Below, piece by piece: positions 1 to 8,180 of a DNA stretch of 64,000 bases (position 1 is the first letter of the stretch; every line of letters starts with the position of its first letter). Under the pieces are notes generated by a model. The model did no database searches, was not told where the DNA came from, and saw nothing but the letters and a program-made list of their open reading frames with translations. The translations under genes were made by a program, and so were the position numbers. The stretch lies in the NCBI GenBank assembly GCA_031277945.1, contig JAITLK010000002.1, positions 1-64,000 on the forward strand. The letters are read 5' to 3'. The DNA is from Microbacterium sp. GTDB lineage: Bacteria; Actinomycetota; Actinomycetes; Actinomycetales; Microbacteriaceae.

Positions 1-120
1 TGTCGACTTAGGTGTCTGTGACAAAGGTCGGAGCCGAGCAGAACGTCTGCACAGACTGCGCCCGGAGAAGGCGTGGAGACTCAGCGTTGGACGGGGGTTC
101 GATTCCCCCCAGCTCCACCA
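1..120 (+). ncRNA. ssrA: tmRNA, 3' part
   Basis: The window opens inside transfer-messenger RNA, which rescues stalled ribosomes. The visible 3' end has a tRNA-like T arm (GGACGGGGGTTCGATTCCCC at 89-108) followed by CAGCTCCACCA, so the CCA is encoded. The 5' half and the tag-peptide reading frame lie outside the window. A strong hairpin follows within 15 bases. The tRNA-like 3' end is diagnostic; the call as tmRNA rather than an ordinary tRNA rests on the long non-cloverleaf sequence before the T arm. Confidence 0.85.
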
Positions 121-133
121 GTCGCTGTCGCGA

Positions 134-172
134 GAAGAAGCCCCTCCGATCTTGGATCGGAGGGGCTTCTTC
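134..172 (+). terminator. Rho-independent-type terminator after tmRNA
   Basis: Perfect 18-bp inverted repeat (134-151 and 155-172) with a 3-base TTG loop. It starts 13 bases after the CCA end of the tmRNA. The only U-rich element is the TTCTTC at the 3' end of the stem itself. It also separates the tmRNA from the convergent GNAT gene and could serve both strands. Confidence 0.8.
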
Positions 173-185
173 GTGGAAAACGCAT

Positions 186-722
186 CTACTGCGGACGCCG
201 GGCTTCCCACTCCGAACGCAGGATGCCCATGCGCACGATGTCCTCGTAGTGCCCTCGCACCCAGGCGTGCTCACGCTGGCGGCCTTCGACCACGAACCCC
301 GCCTTCTCATACGCCCGGATCGCGCCGGCATTGGACGCGATCACCTCGAGATGGACACGGCGCAGATTCGCGCGGACGAAGGCGAACTCCAGCATCTGCG
401 CCATCGCCTCGGTGCCGATGCCCCGGCCGCGTGCCGAGGGGGCCAGGGCGATGCCGATCTCGCCGTGGCGTGCGAGATCGTCGATGTCGAACACACCGAT
501 GTTGCCCACCGCCTGACCATCCGCGTCGATGACGAAGCTGACGTTGCCATCGGGCTCCGCCTCGCGCGCGAGAAGCCGGGACTCCCAGCGCTCTCGCGTG
601 GGGATGGCGGGTCTGCCTGGATTGCGCTCCTCCCACGTGTCCAGATCTGCGGCGATCGAGTAGAGGGCGTCCAGATCGGCGTCGGTGCGGGGTCGAAGGG
701 TGACAACAGAGTTCGTCGACAT
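186..722 (-). CDS. GNAT-family N-acetyltransferase
   Basis: A 178-residue protein starting MSTNSVVTLRPRT. It transfers an acetyl group from acetyl-CoA to an unidentified amine. The acetyl-CoA pyrophosphate loop is visible as ARGRGIGTEAM in the middle, and the C-terminal part has the usual AIRAYEKAGFVVEGRQREH block typical of the RimJ/RimL-like branch. A longer upstream reading frame exists, but the start at 722 is preferred because a TATCGT box lies exactly six bases before it, giving a leaderless transcript. It is convergent with tmRNA. The substrate cannot be read from the sequence; a protein N-terminus or a small antibiotic are both possible. Confidence 0.85.
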   Translation of the reverse strand: MSTNSVVTLRPRTDADLDALYSIAADLDTWEERNPGRPAIPTRERWESRLLAREAEPDGNVSFVIDADGQAVGNIGVFDIDDLARHGEIGIALAPSARGRGIGTEAMAQMLEFAFVRANLRRVHLEVIASNAGAIRAYEKAGFVVEGRQREHAWVRGHYEDIVRMGILRSEWEARRPQ

Positions 723-728
723 GCTGGA

Positions 729-734
729 ACGATA
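729..734 (-). promoter_or_regulatory. -10 box of a leaderless promoter for the GNAT gene
   Basis: TATCGT on the minus strand, six bases before the ATG at 722. The spacing places the transcription start on or next to the start codon. No Shine-Dalgarno sequence is present, which supports leaderless initiation. Confidence 0.5.
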
Positions 735-822
735 CGCGGCGGCACGGACACGGCTGCCATCCGCGAGGTGTGGAGAATGAATCCCACTCCGGGATTCACG
801 CGCGTAGAGTACGCAGATCACC

Positions 823-1035
823 GTGCGCCTGTCAGACGAGATCGTCGCCTACCTCGATCGGCTGGTCGGGGAGGGGGCGGCGCCGAGCCGCGCGGCGGTG
901 GTGGCGTCCGCGATGGAGCGCGAAATGCGTCGGCGCGCGGCGGAGCGGGATGCGGAGCGGCTCGGTGCAGCCGCCGATGACGATCTGGACTCGCTCGTCG
1001 AATGGACGGCCGGCCGATTCGTCGCGGACGAATGA
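823..1035 (+). CDS. MazE/VapB-like antitoxin (probable ribbon-helix-helix)
   Basis: A 70-residue protein with a GTG start, MRLSDEIVAYLDRLV. The N-terminus resembles a ribbon-helix-helix DNA-binding fold, followed by an Arg/Ala-rich helix and an acidic C-terminus ending LVEWTAGRFVADE, which is typical of the toxin-wrapping tail of small antitoxins. It overlaps the following MazF-type toxin gene by four bases (ATGA), so the two are translationally coupled. The expected role is neutralising the toxin and repressing its own promoter. A TAGAGT hexamer at about 806 may be its -10 box. Confidence 0.8.
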   Translation: MRLSDEIVAYLDRLVGEGAAPSRAAVVASAMEREMRRRAAERDAERLGAAADDDLDSLVEWTAGRFVADE

Positions 1036-1364
1036 GCATGCGGGAGATCTGTCTGGCACGGCTGGACAAGACTCGGCCGGTCCTCGTGCTCACCCGCGCC
1101 GCGGCACGTGGCGCGATGACGAAGGTCACGGTAGCGCCGATCACCTCGACGGTGCGAGGTCTCAGCAGCGAAGTCCGGCTGGGGCGGACGAACGGGCTCG
1201 ACCACGACTGCGTCGTCGCGCTCGACAACGTTCTGACCATCGCTGCCAGGTTGCTCGGGGAGCCGATCGGGTACCTGCACGAGAGACAGAAGGCCGAACT
1301 CGCGCGTGCCGTCGTGCTCGCCTACGACCTTGACGTGCCGTTGCTGAGCGGCGGGAGGACGTGA
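1032..1364 (+). CDS. MazF/PemK-family mRNA endoribonuclease toxin
   Basis: About 110 residues from ATG at 1032 (ATGAGCATG gives a second possible start at 1038). The N-terminal REICLARLDKTRPVLVLTR block and the TKVTVAPITSTVRGLSSEV stretch match the SH3-like barrel of MazF/PemK toxins, which cleave mRNA at short specific sequences. The TS(T) of the APITST motif is a typical active-site-adjacent segment. It sits directly behind, and overlaps, a small antitoxin gene, the standard type II toxin-antitoxin arrangement. Longer starts inside the antitoxin frame are unlikely because the overlap at 1032 is the usual coupling junction. The cleavage specificity cannot be inferred. Confidence 0.88.
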   Translation: MSMREICLARLDKTRPVLVLTRAAARGAMTKVTVAPITSTVRGLSSEVRLGRTNGLDHDCVVALDNVLTIAARLLGEPIGYLHERQKAELARAVVLAYDLDVPLLSGGRT

Positions 1365-1365
1365 A

Positions 1366-1845
1366 TCAGAAGGCCTTGCCGCGGTTTGCCAGACGGACCC
1401 GCTTGGACGGCTTCCCGCCGACGAACGACTGCGCGGAGTCCACGAGGAATCCGTTGCGAAGCGCCTCGCGACCGATCAGCATGCGAAAGCCCATCTGCGC
1501 TCGGTTGGTGAGGGTGAGCTCCACCGGCATCTCGACTCCCACCAGGCGCAGGTCGGCGATCACGACGATCCGCCGCTCCACGTGCCCGGAAGAGCTGCGG
1601 ACATCGCGCCGATCATGGATCGGAAGCGCGACGATCTGTGCGTCGGCATCGGAGAACTGCCACGGGTGCACGGCGAAGCGCACCCACTCGCGACCCTCGT
1701 GATCGAACTCGACGATGTCGAAGGCGTGCAACGATGAGGTGCGTGCCCCCGTATCGATCTTCGCCTTGATCCAGGGCAGCTCGATGCCGGCCAGCGATAC
1801 CCATTCTCGCCAGCCCGTGACGGTGATTGAATTACCTGAGCCCAC
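1366..1845 (-). CDS. RimB/RloA-like retropepsin-fold protease
   Basis: A 159-residue protein from GTG at 1845. The signature is the aspartate-protease-like IDTGARTSSLHA segment around residue 31, characteristic of the family annotated as ATP-dependent zinc protease (PF05618), to which RimB belongs. RimB is known to trim poly-glutamate tails added by RimK. Here it is divergent from rimK with only 26 bases between start codons, so a shared control region is likely. The pairing with RimK strongly supports a role in reversible glutamylation. It is intact and of usual length. Zinc or ATP dependence is inherited from old naming and not shown by the sequence. Confidence 0.85.
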   Translation of the reverse strand: MGSGNSITVTGWREWVSLAGIELPWIKAKIDTGARTSSLHAFDIVEFDHEGREWVRFAVHPWQFSDADAQIVALPIHDRRDVRSSSGHVERRIVVIADLRLVGVEMPVELTLTNRAQMGFRMLIGREALRNGFLVDSAQSFVGGKPSKRVRLANRGKAF

Positions 1846-1871
1846 CCGATCATCATGACAGGAAAACGCAG

Positions 1872-3074
1872 TTGAAGATCGCCATCCTTTCTCGTGCGCC
1901 GCAGGCGTACTCCACGCAGCGCCTGCGCGCCGCGGCCGTTCAACGGGGTCACGAGGTCAAGGTTCTCAATACTCTCCGTTTCGCGATCGACCTCGCGGGT
2001 GATGCGCCGGATCTGGCGTATCGAGGACGCCGGCTGAGTGATTACGATGCGATCCTGCCGCGAATCGGGTCCTCCATCACGTACTTCGGCACGGCCGTCG
2101 TGCGCCAGTTCGAGCAGATGGACGTGTACACGCCGAACACGTCCAACGGCATCGCCAACGCGCGAGACAAGCTCCGCGCCACGCAGATCCTGTCCCGTCA
2201 CGGCATCGCTCTGCCTGCCACCGCTTTCGTCCGCAACCGCGCGGACGTGCGCCCTGCCATCGAGAGCGTCGGCGGCGCGCCGGTGGTGATCAAGCTGCTG
2301 GAAGGCACCCAGGGCATCGGGGTGATCCTCGCGCCGCAGGTGAAGGTGGCGGAAGCGATCATCGAGACGCTGCACTCCACCAAGCAGAACGTGCTGATCC
2401 AGAAGTTCATCTCCGAGTCCCGAGGGCGCGACATCCGTGCCCTGGTGGTGGGCGACCGTGTCGTCGCAGCGATGCGGCGCACGGCGCAGGGCGACGAGTT
2501 CCGCTCCAACGTGCACCGCGGCGGTTCCGTGGAAGCCGTGGAACTGGACGAGGAGTACCAGCGCACCGCGGTGCGGGCAGCCCAGATCATGGGCCTCCGC
2601 GTTGCTGGAGTGGATATGCTGGAGGGCGTCGACGGCCCGCTGGTGATGGAAGTCAACTCCTCACCGGGACTGCAGGGCATCGAAGCCGCCACCAAGCTGG
2701 ACGTCGCGGGCGCGATCATCGACCACATCGCCAATCAGGTCGCATTCCCCGAGATCGATGTGCGCCAGCGCCTCGCCGTGTCCACGGGCTATGGCGTCGC
2801 CGAGCTCCTGGTGCACAACGGCGCGGGCGTGGTCGGACAGACCCTCGGCGAGGCCGGCCTGTGGGAGCGCGACATCACGGTCCTCACCCTGCATCGCGGT
2901 ACGACCGTGATCCCGAACCCGCGCAAGCATGTGATTCTCGAAGGCGAGGACCGTCTCCTCTGTTTCGGCAAACTGGAGGAGATGCGCTCCATGATCCCCG
3001 AGCGACGACGTCGTGCGCGGGTGCGCAAACTCCCCAAAGAGCCCATTCCGAAAGACTCCGGAGCAGAGGACTGA
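1872..3074 (+). CDS. rimK: RimK-type ATP-grasp glutamate ligase
   Basis: RimK ligates glutamate residues onto the C-terminus of ribosomal protein S6 or related targets. The TTG at 1872 is chosen as start because it gives LKIAILSRAPQAYSTQRLR, aligning with known RimK N-termini, and has AGGAAAA about seven bases upstream. ATP-grasp features are VIKLLEGTQGIGV (nucleotide-binding loop), the IQKFISESRGRDIRALVVG region and the metal-binding VMEVNSSPGLQGIE. Unlike the short E. coli enzyme (about 300 residues), this 400-residue protein carries a C-terminal extension from about residue 315 (GYGVAELLVHNGAGVVG onward) resembling a TrkA-C/RCK-C regulatory domain. It is paired divergently with a RimB-like protease and followed by a lipoprotein gene. 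Confidence 0.9.
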   Translation: MKIAILSRAPQAYSTQRLRAAAVQRGHEVKVLNTLRFAIDLAGDAPDLAYRGRRLSDYDAILPRIGSSITYFGTAVVRQFEQMDVYTPNTSNGIANARDKLRATQILSRHGIALPATAFVRNRADVRPAIESVGGAPVVIKLLEGTQGIGVILAPQVKVAEAIIETLHSTKQNVLIQKFISESRGRDIRALVVGDRVVAAMRRTAQGDEFRSNVHRGGSVEAVELDEEYQRTAVRAAQIMGLRVAGVDMLEGVDGPLVMEVNSSPGLQGIEAATKLDVAGAIIDHIANQVAFPEIDVRQRLAVSTGYGVAELLVHNGAGVVGQTLGEAGLWERDITVLTLHRGTTVIPNPRKHVILEGEDRLLCFGKLEEMRSMIPERRRRARVRKLPKEPIPKDSGAED

Positions 3075-3106
3075 ACGGCCAGCGCACGCGGCGCCCAGCG
3101 CGCCGC

Positions 3107-4273
3107 GTGATCACGTGTGCTCTCCTGACCATCGGCCTGCTGGCGCTCACCGGCTGCAAGCCGGAGTTCGTGCTCGATCCGGAGTATGCGGCGCGGGAGA
3201 TCCCCGTGGGCGCCGCATCCACCGATCCTCTGCTGCACGATGACGACTTCCGCGACATGATGAGCGACTTCCCCATCATGCAGCGATCCATGGATGCCTC
3301 GGTGCCCATCCCCGGGCTGTACGGCGCGTACGGGCTGAAGCGCAATGACACCGCCACGGCCTACAAACTCATCCTGTCGAAGGGTTTCACCCCGCAGGGG
3401 CTCGCGCTCAGTGATGACCAGGTGTTCGTCTCCGCATACGACCACAAGCACAAGATGAACTCGGTCGTGTTCGTCTTCGACTACTCCGGTGAGTTCGTGA
3501 AGACCATCTCCCTGCGCAACAAGGCGCATGTGGGCGGCATCGGCTACGACCAGGAGGCCCGCGTGCTGTGGATCGGGGACACCCGTGACGGGCGAGCGGC
3601 CATCTCGGGCATTCTGCAGGACACCATCGACGGCTACGACATCCATGCCGCCGCGCCGATCGAGTACGCCGTCTCCTACATCGTGGACAGCCTCGAGGGC
3701 GTATCCACCCTGGACTTCCATGGTGATCTCCTCTGGGCGAGCTACTTCACCAATGACCCTGACGACTCCCAGATCCAGGTGTTCAGTCTGGACTACTCGG
3801 AGCCCGACGCAGAGGGATTCGTAGAGCTCACGGATGTCGGCGACACCGATCGGTCCTATGTCGACGACGACGGGGAGCATCACATCTTCGCCGATCTCGC
3901 CTTCACTGCCCCCAAAGAGGTGCAGGGGCTGGCTTTCGATGACACGCACCTGTACGTTGCACAGTCATTCGGCACGAAGAAATCGCGTCTGACCAGGTAC
4001 GATCTCGCCGTGGACGACGATTCCGCCGTGTTCACCAACGGAGTGTCGATCGAGCTGCCGCCGTACCTCGAGCAGATCGCTCTGTCGGGGGAGGACGGCG
4101 CGAGCGACATCCACCCTCTTTTCGAGAGCGCGCAGCCGGCGTACCGGAAGAAGGTCGATGTCTTCGTCGATCGGATCGTGACGATCACGCACGCCGATTT
4201 CGAGGCTGAGGCCACCGAAGACGAGCGAGCACCGGAACTCGTCGAGATCGAGGTCACCGCCGTCGACGAGTGA
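3107..4273 (+). CDS. Lipoprotein of unknown function, possibly beta-propeller
   Basis: The reading frame encodes a lipoprotein: hydrophobic ITCALLTIGLLALTGC ends in a lipobox (LTGC), then about 370 extracytoplasmic residues. Repeated short segments such as SKGFTPQGLALSDDQVFVSA, VGGIGYDQEARVLWIGD and EVQGLAFDDTHLYVAQSF look like blades of a beta-propeller. The start is uncertain: GTG at 3107 gives a signal peptide lacking a charged n-region, whereas the preceding in-frame RTRRPARR would suit an n-region but only a CTG at 3071 could open it. The gene follows rimK almost immediately, suggesting co-transcription. No enzyme motif is recognised. A link to RimK biology is positional only. Confidence 0.75.
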   Translation: MITCALLTIGLLALTGCKPEFVLDPEYAAREIPVGAASTDPLLHDDDFRDMMSDFPIMQRSMDASVPIPGLYGAYGLKRNDTATAYKLILSKGFTPQGLALSDDQVFVSAYDHKHKMNSVVFVFDYSGEFVKTISLRNKAHVGGIGYDQEARVLWIGDTRDGRAAISGILQDTIDGYDIHAAAPIEYAVSYIVDSLEGVSTLDFHGDLLWASYFTNDPDDSQIQVFSLDYSEPDAEGFVELTDVGDTDRSYVDDDGEHHIFADLAFTAPKEVQGLAFDDTHLYVAQSFGTKKSRLTRYDLAVDDDSAVFTNGVSIELPPYLEQIALSGEDGASDIHPLFESAQPAYRKKVDVFVDRIVTITHADFEAEATEDERAPELVEIEVTAVDE

Positions 4274-4276
4274 CGC

Positions 4277-4943
4277 TCACCGGGAACCGGGGCGGACGAG
4301 GGCCGTCTCATAGGCCAGGATCACGAGCTGAGCGCGGTCACCGGCGTGAACCTTGGCCATGGTCCGGTTCACGTGCGTTTTCGCCGTGTGCAGCGAGATC
4401 GTGAGCGCTTGCGCGATCTCGGCGTTCGAGAGCCCGCGACCCACGAGCTCGAGGACTTCGAGTTCACGAGGAGTGAGGGCCGACAGCCGCGGATCCGCCG
4501 GGTCCGCCGCACGCGGCCGGGGGGGCGGTGACCCGCTCGATGAGCGTCCGCGTCGCGGCGGGGGAGAGGAGCTCGTCACCATCGTGGATCGTCCGGACCG
4601 CCTGAACGATCGCGCTCGGCTCCGCCCCCTTGCCGATGAATCCGCTGGCCCCGGCTCGCAGAGCGGCGAGGACGTAGTCGTCCTCCTCGAACGTGGTGAG
4701 GATCAGGACGCGCGCAGTCGTGTCCGTCGCATCCGCCCGGATCCGTGCGGTCGCGGCGATGCCGTCGAGCACGGGCATCCGGATGTCCATGAGCACCACA
4801 TCCGGACGCAGTCGTCGAGCAAGGGTCACCGCCTCATCGCCGTCGGCGGCCTCCTCGATGACATCGATGCCGCCATCGACGAGGATCTCGCGCACCGCTC
4901 GCCGGATCAGCGGCTGATCATCGACGATGAGGACGCGCGTCAT
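4277..4943 (-). pseudogene. NarL/LuxR-family response regulator, frameshifted in the linker
   Basis: The receiver domain is complete: MTRVLIVDDQPL, phospho-acceptor Asp53 in VVLMDIRMP, and Lys105 in GFIGKGAE. It reads into a stop at 4464. The LuxR-type helix-turn-helix (LSALTPRELEVLELVGRGLS then NAEIAQALTISLHTAKTHV) is present in a different frame, ending at 4277. The switch point is a run of seven G on the plus strand (4519-4525); six would fuse receiver and DNA-binding domains into one normal protein of about 221 residues. The start overlaps the stop of the histidine kinase gene (ATGA). This may be a real mutation, phase variation at a homopolymer, or a sequencing error. Confidence 0.85.
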
Positions 4944-6094
4944 CGCTGCTCCCGGGAGGCCGTCGGCAACTCCACGTGAAGACGGAAGGCCTCGGCGGTG
5001 CGGGTGGTCGCGACGCGTCCTCCCGCGGCCGCCACACGCTCTCCCAGTCCGCGCAGGCCGTGACCGCTGCGCGTGTCGTCCGTCTCGCCGGATGCGGGAT
5101 TGGTGATGGTGATGTGCAGACTTCTCGTCGGCTCTGCGAACTCCACGGCGGCGCGGGAGCCGTCACCGTGTTTGACCGCGTTGGTGAGCCCCTCGAGCAG
5201 CACGAGGTGAGCTGCAAGGTCGGCTGCCGGCGTGAGGGCTGGCAGCTCCCCGTCGCCCGTCACGCGGACGCTCAGACCGGAGGTCTGGAAGCGATGGAAC
5301 AGCGCTGCCCGGTCGGCGAGTCCCGACTGCGGGCGCAGTGTTCGCAGCTCACCGGGATCATCCGAACGCAGAAGCGCCAGCAGCGCTCCGATGTCCGAGA
5401 GCACCGCGCGCGACGCGGATCGGATGGTGCCGAGCGCCTCACGGGCGCGTTCCGGTGAGGACTCGACCGCGGCGGATGCGACGCCCGCATTTAGGCTGAT
5501 CACCGAGATCTGGTGGGCGACCAGGTCGTGCAGGTCCCGCGCGATGCTCACCCGTTCCTCGGCAACGCGTCGACGTGCCTCGTCCTCCCGTGAACGCTCG
5601 GCACGTTCGACGCGCTCGGACATCATGGTCGTGTACTCGCGGCGCGATCGCGCCGCGGCGCCGAGAGCGGCGCCAACCACGATGAACGCGAGGAACTGCA
5701 TGGCGCGCGAGTCGAATGGCTCCCCACCGAGCACGAGCGTGTTGGTGGTGAAGACGATGACGACGGTTGCCGCCACCGCGATCAGCGCCGTCGTGCGAGA
5801 CAGGCAGTCTGTGACGGCGTAGGCGGCGATCGCGAGTGCCATCAGCGTGCTGGCGCCGAGGACGCCTCCCGCCGCGAGCACCGTATTGCAGATGAGCGTG
5901 ATGCCGAGCACAGCGAGAGGCGCGCGGCGGCGCAGCAGCAGGGCGGGTGCCGGCAGCAGGGCGGGGACGAGCTGCCAGCCGAGAGCGCGGAAGGTCTCGT
6001 CAGGGAACGGGAGTACGCCCAGCAGCACGATGACGGCGACGGCAGAGACATCACCGAGTACCGCGGATGTGCGAGAGGCGCGATTCGTGCTCAC
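4940..6094 (-). CDS. DesK/NarX-type sensor histidine kinase
   Basis: From the GTG at 6094 the protein is 384 residues. Residues about 15-145 form five or six membrane helices with almost no periplasmic loops. A short coiled segment (SERVERAERSREDEARRR) follows, then the HisKA_3 dimerisation helix with the phospho-accepting His189 in SIARDLHDLVAHQISV. The ATP-binding domain shows the N box GLTNAVKH and the G box GHGLRGLGERVAAAGG. It is translationally coupled to the response regulator downstream. ATGs at 6133 and 6145 are alternative starts. The compact membrane domain suggests sensing within or at the membrane. The ligand is unknown. Confidence 0.88.
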   Translation of the reverse strand: MSTNRASRTSAVLGDVSAVAVIVLLGVLPFPDETFRALGWQLVPALLPAPALLLRRRAPLAVLGITLICNTVLAAGGVLGASTLMALAIAAYAVTDCLSRTTALIAVAATVVIVFTTNTLVLGGEPFDSRAMQFLAFIVVGAALGAAARSRREYTTMMSERVERAERSREDEARRRVAEERVSIARDLHDLVAHQISVISLNAGVASAAVESSPERAREALGTIRSASRAVLSDIGALLALLRSDDPGELRTLRPQSGLADRAALFHRFQTSGLSVRVTGDGELPALTPAADLAAHLVLLEGLTNAVKHGDGSRAAVEFAEPTRSLHITITNPASGETDDTRSGHGLRGLGERVAAAGGRVATTRTAEAFRLHVELPTASREQR

Positions 6095-6148
6095 CCTCCC
6101 AGCCTTCCACGGCGTGGCGTTCGGCGGATCCATCCGGGGAGCCATGAC

Positions 6149-6172
6149 CGCGTACCGCGAACGCGGTACGCG
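6149..6172. promoter_or_regulatory. Perfect 11-bp inverted repeat, likely regulator operator
   Basis: CGCGTACCGCG (6149-6159), a two-base AA spacer, then its exact complement (6162-6172). It lies between the divergent histidine kinase and hydrolase genes, about 76 bases upstream of the hydrolase start. LuxR-type regulators bind such dyads, so the adjacent two-component regulator is the natural candidate. It lacks a T-run and is not a terminator. Confidence 0.6.
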
Positions 6173-6247
6173 AGTGTCCGCATCTGGGCGATGTGCCGCC
6201 GTGCCCGGGCCGGAAGCCTGGAAGGGCGAATCAACCGAGAGGATCCC

Positions 6248-7189
6248 ATGAAGAAGTCGAGGAAAGCGCTGCTCGCCATCGGGGCAGTGGCCGCAGCCAT
6301 CGCCGTCGGCCTGGCCACGACGACAGTGGTCAACGTGGTGGCGACGAACGCGGAAGCCGATGCCATCGAACCGTACGGTCAGAGCATCGAGGTGGCAGGG
6401 AAGAGCATGAATGTGCTGGTGACGGGCGAGGGGGAGGACCTCGTGCTCCTCCCGGGTTTCGGAACCTCGTCGCCGGTGCTCGACTTCGCGCCCCTGATCG
6501 AAGATCTGGCCACGGATCACCGGCTCATCGTGGTGGAGCCGTTCGGCTACGGCCTGAGTGATGCCACCGAGGAAGCGCGGACCACGGCCAACATCGTGAG
6601 CGAAGTGCACGAAGCCCTCCAGGCGTTCGGTGTGACCAGCTACACGCTGATGGGGCACTCGATCGCGGGACTCTACGGCATCGAATTCGCCGAGCGGTAT
6701 CCCGATGAGGTGCGCGGATTCGTGGGCATAGACAGCAGCGTTCCCGGTCAGCCCAACATGGACGTCGCCTTTCCCACCGGCCTTCTCGGCGCGCTCAAGA
6801 GTCTCGGGCTGGTGCGGCTGCTGTCGGGTGTCGGCGGTGACGGCGGCTATGCCTCGCCGTTCTACGATGATCACGAGCGCCAGCAGATCGGTCTGCTGAC
6901 CCAGCGCAACAGCCTGGAGCCGACCTACCTCGATGAGATGGCGCGCATCCGCACGAACTTCGCTGATGCCGAGGGACGGACTTTCCCGGCAGATCTTCCG
7001 CTGCTGCTGTTCGTTCAGCAGGTCAACCCGACGAACGATGACTGGCTGGCGATGCACGAACGACAGGCTGCCACCGTCACGGATGGGACTGTCATCCCCC
7101 TCGACGGCGATCACTATCTGCACCACACCCAATCCCCGGCGATCGCTCAGCAGCTGCGCGCCTGGGAGGAGCAGCGGTCGTCGAGCTGA
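6248..7189 (+). CDS. Membrane-anchored or secreted alpha/beta hydrolase
   Basis: A 313-residue protein starting MKKSRKALLAIGAVAAA, with GAGAGG just upstream as ribosome binding site. The N-terminal 35 residues form one hydrophobic helix that is either an uncleaved anchor or a signal peptide. The hydrolase core follows: oxyanion region LLPGFGTSS near 68-76, nucleophile elbow GHSIAG with Ser138, and the catalytic His region LDGDHYLHH near the C-terminus. The fold acts on an ester or similar bond outside the membrane; the substrate is not predictable. It is divergent from the two-component system across a perfect palindrome, so it is a plausible target of that system. Confidence 0.85.
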   Translation: MKKSRKALLAIGAVAAAIAVGLATTTVVNVVATNAEADAIEPYGQSIEVAGKSMNVLVTGEGEDLVLLPGFGTSSPVLDFAPLIEDLATDHRLIVVEPFGYGLSDATEEARTTANIVSEVHEALQAFGVTSYTLMGHSIAGLYGIEFAERYPDEVRGFVGIDSSVPGQPNMDVAFPTGLLGALKSLGLVRLLSGVGGDGGYASPFYDDHERQQIGLLTQRNSLEPTYLDEMARIRTNFADAEGRTFPADLPLLLFVQQVNPTNDDWLAMHERQAATVTDGTVIPLDGDHYLHHTQSPAIAQQLRAWEEQRSSS

Positions 7190-7193
7190 GCGG

Positions 7194-8180
7194 TCACGCC
7201 ATCCCGGGGCTCACGCGCCGCAGCCGAGCGCGAATGCGCCGTCGGGAATTGGCCGCTCGTGAGAGCCGATGTCCGCTGTACGCGATACCGCCTCTCAGCC
7301 GGTGCGCGATGGCGACCCACGAGCACACCCCGCGCTCCAGCAGCCACAGCGGAGTCCACAGCGCGGAAGACGCGGGATACACCGCGCGCCCACCGGCCGA
7401 TCGGCGCCCGGTCTCGGCGAGCAGCATGATCGCTGATGCGGCAGCGATCAGCAGGAGCGGCCGGCGTCGGGCGCAGAACACCGCGGGAAGGATGGCGGCT
7501 TCGGCGACCAACCTCAGCGGCTGAGCGAAGCTGTCGTACGCCTGTCGAACCCGCTGCCGGCGGAAGTGCCCGAACGTGGGAGGACGCCGCGCGATGAACA
7601 GCCCCGGAAGAACGCGTACCCGACCGCCGGCCATCCGGACGGTGCGTTCGAGCTCCAGGTTCTCGAAGAGGGCGTCGCCGTCGTATCCGCCGCTGCGCAC
7701 GATGATCGATCGCCGAACGGCGTAGGTGCCCGGATAGTCCGAGGCGACGGCACGATTCAGCAGTGTGCGAGCCGTGTCCCAGCGCGCGTGCCACGGCAGC
7801 GGATCGAAGTAGTTCTGGGGCTTCACCAGCTCGGCATGATCGAGCTCGGCGATGAGCGCACGGAGCGTGTCCTCGGCGTAGCGCACGTCGTCATCGGCGA
7901 TCACGATGCTGTCATGGCGCGCTGCGGCGATCCCGGTGAGCACTCCGCCGACCTTGCCGTTTGCGGCGGATGCGAGCCCGGGGGCCACGGGAAGGTGGCG
8001 CACGAGTGCGTCCCAGGACAGGGCGTGTGCTGCGAAGAGTTCGGCGGGGGAGCCGTCGACGATGGTGACGTCGATCCAGTCGGCGAGCCGCCGGAGGTAG
8101 TCGGTGAGATCGTCGCGGGAGTCGTCGGTGCTCCACCGCAACGGAAGCACGTACTCCGCGGCGAGCCGCGGAGTGTTCAT
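7194..8180 (-). CDS. Family 2 (GT-A fold) glycosyltransferase
   Basis: A 328-residue protein from ATG at 8180, preceded by a good GGAGGG site. Upstream in-frame codons are not needed. The GT-A features are a nucleotide-sugar region and the metal-binding aspartates in SIVIADDDVRYAEDTL, followed by the ENLELERTVRMAGG acceptor-side segment. Near residue 245 there is a hydrophobic stretch (PAVFCARRRPLLLIAAASAI) that may be a membrane anchor. It overlaps the CDGSH gene by three bases plus stop (ATGA) and is the last gene of a three-gene operon. Acceptor and sugar are unknown. The combination with iron proteins is odd and may be only co-transcription. Confidence 0.8.
   Translation of the reverse strand: MNTPRLAAEYVLPLRWSTDDSRDDLTDYLRRLADWIDVTIVDGSPAELFAAHALSWDALVRHLPVAPGLASAANGKVGGVLTGIAAARHDSIVIADDDVRYAEDTLRALIAELDHAELVKPQNYFDPLPWHARWDTARTLLNRAVASDYPGTYAVRRSIIVRSGGYDGDALFENLELERTVRMAGGRVRVLPGLFIARRPPTFGHFRRQRVRQAYDSFAQPLRLVAEAAILPAVFCARRRPLLLIAAASAIMLLAETGRRSAGGRAVYPASSALWTPLWLLERGVCSWVAIAHRLRGGIAYSGHRLSRAANSRRRIRARLRRVSPGMA

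Noticed and set aside
1872..3074. ATG at 1827 as rimK start
   Set aside because: It would add 15 non-conserved residues overlapping the divergent gene's start; TTG at 1872 has the ribosome site and matches RimK N-termini.
2789..3949. 386-codon open frame on the minus strand
   Set aside because: It is antisense to the rimK end and the lipoprotein gene, both of which have clear domains; long antisense frames are expected in high-GC DNA.
6095..7132. Long N-terminal extension of the histidine kinase frame
   Set aside because: It runs antisense through the hydrolase gene at 6248 and lacks conserved sequence; the kinase begins near 6094-6145.
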